A program made the translations under genes and the position numbers. The notes under the pieces are model-generated. The model was not told the DNA's origin. It was given only the letters and a program-made list of their open reading frames with translations, and made no database searches. A stretch of 64,000 nt of DNA, taken from contig JAAVUU010000005.1 in assembly GCA_018449595.1 (NCBI GenBank), positions 186,001-250,000 of the forward strand, in the 5' to 3' direction. Shown here piece by piece: positions 59,500 to 64,000 of this stretch (the first letter of the stretch is position 1; the number at the start of each line of letters is the position of its first letter). Source of the stretch: Rhizobiales bacterium dw_265 (GTDB lineage Bacteria > Pseudomonadota > Alphaproteobacteria > Micropepsales > Micropepsaceae).

Positions 59500-59636
59500 C
59501 TGTCATCCCCGGCGAACATTGCCGCGCAGCGGCGATGTGAGGGAAGGGGACCCAGGCTGTCGAAATCTGTCTGGTGGCGAAAGCCTGGGTTCCCTTCCCT
59601 CGGCCCGCTGATCGCGGGCCTCGCCGGGGATGACAG
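59500..59636. repeat. Intergenic palindromic element, TGTCAT family, copy 4
   Basis: This 137-bp element has perfect 16-bp terminal repeats (CTGTCATCCCCGGCGA at 59500-59515 and its complement at 59621-59636). An inner pair (AGGGAAGGGGACCCAGGCT-like and its near complement) is nested within. It ends one base before the epmA stop codon and separates epmA from fsr. Confidence 0.8.
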
Positions 59637-60668
59637 CTAGTGTGTAAGCGGCGTCCAAAGGACGTCGTTGATGTTCGGCGCCCCGGTCGCCAACATCACC
59701 AGCCGGTCGAACCCCAGCGCCACGCCGCTGGCCGGCGGCATGTGTGACAGGGCGTTCAGGAAATCCTCGTCCAGGGGATAGCGCTTGCCATACACCCGTT
59801 CCTTCTTGGCCATCTCGCTTTCGAAGCGGGCGCGCTGCTGGATGGGGTCGGTCAGTTCGCCAAAGCCGTTGGCCAGTTCCACCCCGCAGGCATACAGCTC
59901 GAAGCGTTCCGCGACGCGGGCGTCGCGCGGGCTGGCGCGGGCCAGCGCCGCTTCGCACACCGGATATTCGTAGAGGATACAGGGCCGCTCCAGCCCCAGC
60001 CGCGGCTCGACCCGCAGCGTCAGGATCTTGGCGAACATGTCGGACCAGTCGTCATCCTCGGCAACATCAATGCCGCCGCGCCGCGCCCGTAGCCGCAAGG
60101 CGGCGGCGTCGCCCTCGCCCGCATCCGACAGGGTCGCCAGCAGGTCAATTCCGGCCAGATGGGTGAAAGCGTCCGCCACGGTCAGCCAGTCGGCCTCGGC
60201 GCGCGGATCGCAGGACCGATCACGATGGCGCAGCGTCTGCGCACCCGCGACATCGGCGGCCAGCCACAGCAGCCGCAGGGTGTCGGCGATCACGGCGTCA
60301 TAATCTTCGCGGGCGCGATACCATTCCAGCATGGTGAATTCCGGCGCATGCAGCCGCCCGCGTTCCCGGTTGCGGAACACCCGCGCGAATTCGAATATCT
60401 TCTCCTCGCCCGCCGCCAGCAGCTTCTTGGCGGCGAATTCCGGCGAGGTGTGCAGGTAAAGCGGCCTCGTCGCCATGTCCGGCCCGGTCAGGGCGGTCTC
60501 GAAGGCATGCAGATGGGTCTCGTTGCCGGGCGAGACCGTCAGCGCCCCGCATTCCACTTCGGTAAAGCCCTGGCCCTCGAAAAAGCCCCGGATCGCGGCC
60601 TTTATCCGGCCCCGCTGGCGCAGCAGCGGTCGCCGGTCGGCATGGTTTTCAGGCTCCCACCAGGGCAT
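59637..60668 (-). CDS. epmA: EF-P--(R)-beta-lysine ligase EpmA (GenX/PoxA)
   Basis: The 343-residue protein is a class II lysyl-tRNA synthetase paralogue without the anticodon-binding domain. Motif 2 is [27 protein letters not shown] and motif 3 is [13 protein letters not shown] at the C-terminus; [20 protein letters not shown] at the start lines the amino-acid pocket. It activates (R)-beta-lysine and attaches it to EF-P Lys34. Length and missing N-terminal OB fold distinguish it from LysS. It is divergent from efp, with only 61 bases between the starts, so promoters must overlap. Confidence 0.94.
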   Translation of the reverse strand: MPWWEPENHADRRPLLRQRGRIKAAIRGFFEGQGFTEVECGALTVSPGNETHLHAFETALTGPDMATRPLYLHTSPEFAAKKLLAAGEEKIFEFARVFRNRERGRLHAPEFTMLEWYRAREDYDAVIADTLRLLWLAADVAGAQTLRHRDRSCDPRAEADWLTVADAFTHLAGIDLLATLSDAGEGDAAALRLRARRGGIDVAEDDDWSDMFAKILTLRVEPRLGLERPCILYEYPVCEAALARASPRDARVAERFELYACGVELANGFGELTDPIQQRARFESEMAKKERVYGKRYPLDEDFLNALSHMPPASGVALGFDRLVMLATGAPNINDVLWTPLTH

Positions 60669-60729
60669 TTGCGGTATCGGACCTCGTTTGCTAAGACCCC
60701 CTCAAATTCCCGTATTCGAGAGGTTTCCC

Positions 60730-61299
60730 GTGGTTTCGGTTATCGCCAGCTCCGTGCGCAAAGGCAATGTCATCGAGAAAGAGGGCAAACTCTATCTCGT
60801 CATCACCGCCGAGAATATCCATCCCGGCAAAGGCACGCCGGTAACCCATCTGGAAATGCGCCGCATCAGCGACGGCGTGAAGACCGTGGAACGCCTGCGC
60901 ACCACCGACAGCATCGAGAAGGCCTTCGTCGAGCACCAGACCTTCCAGTATCTGTATCAGGACGGCGAACAGTATGTGTTCATGAACCCGGTCAGCTTCG
61001 ACCAGCTGCATGTCGGCGCCGATGTGGTGGGCGACTATGCCCCCTATCTGACCGAGAATATGGATGTGCAGCTGCAGCTGTTCGAAGGCCAGGCCATCTC
61101 CATCGAAATCGCCCAGCGCGCCACGTTTGAAGTGGTGGAGACCGAGCCGGTGATGAAGGGCCAGACCGCCAGCGGCTCGTTCAAGCCCGCGGTGCTGTCC
61201 AACGGCGTGCGCACCATGGTGCCCACCCATATTGTCGTCGGCACCCGCATCGTGGTGATGACCGAAGACGGCAGCTACGTCGAACGCGCCAAGGACTGA
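60730..61299 (+). CDS. efp: Elongation factor P
   Basis: The 189-residue translation factor relieves ribosome stalling at proline runs. Three beta-barrel domains are visible: KOW-like N-terminal ([21 protein letters not shown]), middle OB ([20 protein letters not shown]) and C-terminal OB with the family signature around [17 protein letters not shown]. The modified Lys is K34 in IHPGKGTP, the same position and context as E. coli EF-P, which is beta-lysylated. The start is GTG 60730 (giving MVSVIASS); the longer upstream frame is not family-like. The presence of epmA and epmB close by fits modification of K34. Confidence 0.95.
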   Translation: MVSVIASSVRKGNVIEKEGKLYLVITAENIHPGKGTPVTHLEMRRISDGVKTVERLRTTDSIEKAFVEHQTFQYLYQDGEQYVFMNPVSFDQLHVGADVVGDYAPYLTENMDVQLQLFEGQAISIEIAQRATFEVVETEPVMKGQTASGSFKPAVLSNGVRTMVPTHIVVGTRIVVMTEDGSYVERAKD

Positions 61300-61339
61300 A
61301 TTTTCTGCTAGGCTGGGGCATCTCTTGATGGAGAACCCC

Positions 61340-61678
61340 ATGCCCGGCACATTCCAGCTTTCGCTCGCGCCCCAGCAGCTCTGGCAGGCGATCAACCCCT
61401 GGACCTTCAACCAGCAGGGGGCGCAGTTCGGTTTCATCAACATCGACCTGGGACAGACCGCGCGTCCCGATGTGGAACAGGCGGTCCTGGATCAGGTCGG
61501 CAGCTATGGCCGCCAGCTCGGCCATATCGGCGAGGCGCTGGAAGTTCTTCTGAACCACATCAAGCCGGAAGAACTTACCAAGGCCGAAAGAGACACGCTG
61601 TCGGTTTTCCGGGGCGACATAGCCCGCGTCCGGCAAGTCAAGCAGGCCATGCCGGCCAGTGCTAAGACCGGAAATTGA
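61340..61678 (+). CDS. Small protein of unknown function downstream of efp
   Basis: This 112-residue soluble protein is not recognised. It has an amphipathic start (MPGTFQLSLAPQQLWQAINPW), a middle with FGFINIDLGQTARPDVEQAVLDQ, and a long charged helix to the end (LEVLLNHIKPEELTKAERDTL). ATG 61340 is chosen because GGAG lies 6 bases upstream; ATG 61328 is in frame but lacks a site. It follows efp by 40 bases on the same strand and its 3' end overlaps the convergent VOC gene by 17 bases. Confidence 0.65.
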   Translation: MPGTFQLSLAPQQLWQAINPWTFNQQGAQFGFINIDLGQTARPDVEQAVLDQVGSYGRQLGHIGEALEVLLNHIKPEELTKAERDTLSVFRGDIARVRQVKQAMPASAKTGN

Positions 61679-62057
61679 TCTCGACCAGCACGCCTTCGGG
61701 ATCGGGCACGAACAATTGTTTCAGTTCGCCGCCCGGCACGATGCGTTCGCGGAAGGTGACGCCCGCCGCCCGCAGCCGCGCCCGCATGGCGTCGAAATCT
61801 CCACCCTGAAAAGCGACATGATCGAAGGGGCCGGTGTCGGACCCGGCATCGCCGGGCTCGCCGCCCCAGGCGCTTCCCTTGTCCGCCGCCTCAACCAGAT
61901 GCACCACTGGCACCCCGCCCAGATAAAGCCAATGCCCCCGGAAGGGAAAATCAGGGCGCGGCCCTTCGGCCAGGCCCATCAGTTCCACATAGAAGTCGCG
62001 GGTTTTCTGCCGTTGCGTACAACGGATGGTGACATGCTCCAGCGCCTGGACCGGCAT
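61662..62057 (-). CDS. VOC-superfamily (glyoxalase-like) protein
   Basis: The 131-residue protein has the two beta-alpha-beta units of the vicinal-oxygen-chelate fold: ALEHVTIRCTQRQKTRDFYVELMGL with a metal His, GHWLYLGGVPVVHLVE, PFDHVAFQGGDFDAMRARL with another His, and VPDPEGVLVEINF with the final Glu. It may be a dioxygenase, glyoxalase or fosfomycin-type enzyme; the substrate is unknown. It is convergent with the small unknown gene, overlapping its last 17 bases. A 45-codon gene lies directly upstream on the same strand. Confidence 0.8.
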   Translation of the reverse strand: MPVQALEHVTIRCTQRQKTRDFYVELMGLAEGPRPDFPFRGHWLYLGGVPVVHLVEAADKGSAWGGEPGDAGSDTGPFDHVAFQGGDFDAMRARLRAAGVTFRERIVPGGELKQLFVPDPEGVLVEINFRS

Positions 62058-62060
62058 GGG

Positions 62061-62198
62061 TCAGGGCTTTTTCTTGCCGCGCTGCACGCTCAGGGCTGGC
62101 GCCGTGAAGGCGGAAGTTGACGGCTTGGCCGTCTTGGCCGCAGCGTCCTGCTTCGGCTTTTTCTTTTCGCGATTGCTGCGTAATTGTCCCTTGGCCAT
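62061..62198 (-). CDS. 45-residue basic protein, MAKGQLRSN family
   Basis: This short gene begins MAKGQLRSNREKKKPKQD and ends SVQRGKKKP. It is very basic (about a third Lys/Arg) with an Ala/Thr/Ser middle. I recall near-identical N-termini (MAKGQ-RSN-EKKKPK) as a widespread uncharacterised small protein in alphaproteobacteria. A GAGGCAG ribosome site lies about 8 bases before ATG 62198. It is 3 bases upstream of the VOC gene start, so the two may be co-transcribed. The charge suggests RNA or ribosome binding. Confidence 0.75.
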   Translation of the reverse strand: MAKGQLRSNREKKKPKQDAAAKTAKPSTSAFTAPALSVQRGKKKP

Positions 62199-62301
62199 GT
62201 AACTGCCTCGCTTTCCCGGCGAATGACTCGATGGCGCAAGCCTAACGCTGCGCCCCGGCCTGTGCTAGGCTGGCCGAGCCCTTTTCCCGACCGAGGACAT
62301 C

Positions 62302-62895
62302 ATGAAAAAGCTGAACTTTAAAAAGGCAATTCTGGGCCTGGCGCTGGGCACCACCCTGGCCACGCCCGCTTTCGCGGCCCTCAAGGTCGGGGACACCGCG
62401 CCCGATTTCACCGCCCGCGCCAGCCTGGGCGGCAAGGAATTCGATTTCTCCCTCAAGGACGCGCTGAAGAAAGGCCCCGCCGTGGTCTATTTCTATCCAT
62501 CCGCCTATACCGGCGGCTGCGACCTGGAAGCCCATACCTTCGCGGAAAGCGCCGACAAGTTCAAAGCCGCTGGCGCCAGCATCATCGGCGTGTCGGCCGA
62601 CAATATGGAGCGGCTGAACACCTTTGCCGCCGACCCGAACTTCTGCGCCGGCAAATTCCCCATCGCCTCGGATGAAAGCCTGGCCATCGCCAAATCCTAT
62701 GCCCTGTCCACCACCCCGCCGCACGAAGGCGCCAAGGATGTACGCGGCGTCGAAATCGGCCATGGCTTCATCGAGCGCGTCACCTATGTGATCGGCAAGG
62801 ACCAGAAGGTGATCGCGGTTATGTCGTCCAAGGACGACAAGCTGTCGCCCGACCAGCATGTGGACAAATCTTTGGCGATCGTGGCGATGAAATAG
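62302..62895 (+). CDS. Secreted peroxiredoxin (AhpC/TSA-Bcp type)
   Basis: The 197-residue protein has a signal peptide (residues 1-25, ending AFAA), so the thiol peroxidase acts in the periplasm. The thioredoxin-fold active site is FYPSAYTGGCDLEAHTF with the peroxidatic Cys at 73 in the PxxxTxxC motif. A second Cys (C115, DPNFCAGKF) could be the resolving residue. The later GHGFIERVTYVIGKDQKVIAVM strand is typical. It reduces hydrogen peroxide or lipid peroxides with an unknown electron donor. The ATG start has CCGAGGAC about 9 bases upstream. Monocistronic. Confidence 0.88.
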   Translation: MKKLNFKKAILGLALGTTLATPAFAALKVGDTAPDFTARASLGGKEFDFSLKDALKKGPAVVYFYPSAYTGGCDLEAHTFAESADKFKAAGASIIGVSADNMERLNTFAADPNFCAGKFPIASDESLAIAKSYALSTTPPHEGAKDVRGVEIGHGFIERVTYVIGKDQKVIAVMSSKDDKLSPDQHVDKSLAIVAMK

Positions 62896-62941
62896 TTGCT
62901 AGCCCGGCATCGGAAGCATAAGCGCACCGACGCCGGACGAC

Positions 62942-63040
62942 CCTCCGCGCGCGCAGGCCCGCCTCCCCCTCATGCGCGCAAGCGCATGGGAGGGGGAGGT
63001 GGCCGTGGCAGCGCTTGCGATGCGAAGGCCGGAGGGGGTC
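62942..63040 (-). repeat. Dispersed intergenic repeat B, copy 2
   Basis: Read on the minus strand it starts GACCCCCTCCGGCCTTCGCA and has the same series of blocks as 6888-6971, ending near GGGGGAGGCGGGCCTGCGC. It lies between the peroxiredoxin and K+ channel genes, both of which converge on it. It contains a GCGCATG..CATGCGC-type palindrome. Confidence 0.65.
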
Positions 63041-63041
63041 A

Positions 63042-64000
63042 TTAAAAAGTCGACCGCCCGGCGCGGACTTTCCCGGCGGGCGCTTCGAACATGGCGCGCG
63101 CCGCCTGGCCGCTGCGGCTGACGATCACCACCCCGTCGCCGCCCTGCACCGTCAAGGCGCGGTCGGGGGTGGTGATGGTGTCGCCGCCCTTGCGATTCAG
63201 CTGCACCACAAAGAACTTGCCTTCCGCCCGGCGCTCGATCTGTTCGATGGAAAGCCCGGTCAGCGCGCCCTTGTCCGGCGCCACCACCACCGCCATGTCC
63301 AGCCCCAGCCCGCGCAGGCTGCGTTCCAGTTCGCTGAATTTCTCCGACGACCGCAGCATGCGCGCGGTTTCCGGGAACAGGATGATTTCGGCGATGCGTT
63401 CCGCCCCGATATGGGTGGGCAGCACCACCTTGTTGGCCCCGGCCTGGATCAGCTTGCTTTCGGTGGACGGCATCTCGCCGCGGGCGATGATCTCGATCCT
63501 GGGATTCAGCGCCCGCGCCGACAAAGTGATAAAGACATTGGCGGCGTCGTTGGGCAGCACGCTGGCGAGCGTCCGGGCGCGGTCGATGCCGGCATCCTGC
63601 AGCGACTTCTCGCTGGTGGCGTCGCCGACCATGCACAGATAGCCCTGCTCGCGCACCTCGGCGGCGCGTTTTTCATCCTGTTCCAGCACGACAAAAGGCG
63701 CCGCCCCGGCCTTCAGTTCGCGCGCCAGCATGCCGCCGATGCGGCCGAAGCCGATCACGATGACGTGGTTTTCAAGCCTGTCTATTTCCGCTTTCACGCG
63801 CCGTCCTCCGAATACATTCTGCAGCTGGGTGATGGTGAGGAACTGAACCAGCGCGCCGGTGAGCAGGATCATTCCGGTGCAGCCGAAGATCATCAAGCAC
63901 AGGGTGACGGCGTGCAGATAGGGGGTGGCGATGGGATGCACCTCGCCATAGCCGACGGTATAGACCGTCAGCAGCACCATGTAGCTGGCGTCGGCGAAGC
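63042..64000 (-). CDS. K+ channel with TrkA-N/TrkA-C domains (5' end beyond window)
   Basis: This partial gene runs off the right edge on its 5' side; 319 codons are inside. The selectivity filter TVYTVGYGEV is near the first visible residues, preceded by codons for an FADASYM-like pore helix. One membrane helix follows (LHAVTLCLMIFGCTGMILLTGALVQFL). A RCK/TrkA-N domain (VIVIGFGRIGGMLARELKAG, with the GxGxxG nucleotide site) spans residues about 75-200, and a TrkA-C-like segment ends the protein. It gates potassium flow by ligand binding. It is convergent with the peroxiredoxin gene. Confidence 0.9.
   Translation of the reverse strand, partial: FADASYMVLLTVYTVGYGEVHPIATPYLHAVTLCLMIFGCTGMILLTGALVQFLTITQLQNVFGGRRVKAEIDRLENHVIVIGFGRIGGMLARELKAGAAPFVVLEQDEKRAAEVREQGYLCMVGDATSEKSLQDAGIDRARTLASVLPNDAANVFITLSARALNPRIEIIARGEMPSTESKLIQAGANKVVLPTHIGAERIAEIILFPETARMLRSSEKFSELERSLRGLGLDMAVVVAPDKGALTGLSIEQIERRAEGKFFVVQLNRKGGDTITTPDRALTVQGGDGVVIVSRSGQAARAMFEAPAGKVRAGRSTF

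Noticed and set aside
62899..63636. A 245-codon minus-strand frame overlapping the K+ channel gene
   Set aside because: It is an alternative frame of the TrkA-domain gene; its translation is Arg/Gly/His-rich without motifs.
1..64000. CRISPR arrays, prophage or insertion sequences
   Set aside because: No regularly spaced direct repeats, transposase, integrase or phage structural genes were seen; the only repeats are short palindromic intergenic units.

Overview
The window is GC-rich, gene-dense chromosomal DNA from an alphaproteobacterium. The evidence is a CpdR response regulator, a holdfast-anchor operon of the HfaA/HfaB/HfaD type, a TonB-ExbB-ExbD-ExbD energy-transfer operon with a large TonB-dependent receptor, an alphaproteobacterial sRNA with the UUUCCUCCCUGAACUU core, and a 45-residue MAKGQLRSN protein of a kind I associate with this class. 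A lineage near Caulobacterales or Micropepsales (Rhizomicrobium-like) fits best, but this is inference. No phage, integron, CRISPR array or insertion sequence was found. The only mobile-looking sequences are short intergenic palindromic repeats.

Layout. 0.2-11 kb: a GguC/AraD1-type hydrolase, a secreted cupin, an EamA permease, then a tight run of exported proteins (dihaem cytochrome c, an unrecognised Tat-exported 639-residue protein, an amidating-lyase-like beta-propeller). These face a convergent TonB-dependent receptor, and a secreted nucleotide pyrophosphatase-type phosphodiesterase follows. 11-19.5 kb: a leftward run of DEAD-box helicase, small unknown protein, BaiN/HI0933 flavoprotein, secreted esterase, response regulator, histidine kinase and RecQ. 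The last three are joined by 4-bp overlaps. 19.6-23 kb: tRNA-Val(GAC), cpdR, N-formylglutamate amidohydrolase, two secreted proteins and an alpha-r8/suhB-like sRNA. 23.2-29.9 kb: an envelope glycosylation cluster (LpxH-like phosphoesterase, GT4, membrane GT-C-like protein, GT2, GtrA) ending in an exported protein with a possible papain-like triad. 30-33.6 kb: the TonB system. 34-45.5 kb: glyoxalase I, threonine aldolase, a 1256-residue autotransporter, a pentapeptide-repeat protein, a hormone-sensitive-lipase-like hydrolase that has lost its serine, a heat-shock Hsp20 gene with visible promoter and leader hairpin, a lysophospholipase-like hydrolase, a probable stress protein, HisN-type phosphatase and a small transporter.

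45.5-54 kb: TypA, an RND efflux pair, BlaI with a wrecked BlaR1-type gene, and a rhomboid protease. 54-56.4 kb: the hfaABD-like operon with a double-hairpin terminator. 56.5-62 kb: a 2OG-Fe(II) oxygenase, then EpmB, an Fsr-type exporter, EpmA and EF-P, i.e. the substrate and both core enzymes of EF-P beta-lysylation within 4 kb. 61-64 kb: small proteins, a secreted peroxiredoxin and a K+ channel with a TrkA domain cut by the window edge.

How it fits together. Much of the window serves the cell envelope: TonB-driven uptake with its receptor, periplasmic redox and hydrolytic enzymes, lipid glycosylation, an adhesin anchor, an autotransporter and efflux. Stress regulation is visible at hsp20 (sigma-32 promoter plus SD-sequestering hairpin) and at the 237-residue membrane protein (EcfG-like promoter). 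The best candidates for undescribed biology are the exported cytochrome / Tat protein / propeller cluster, the papain-like exported protein in the glycosylation cluster, and the serine-less HSL-family hydrolase.
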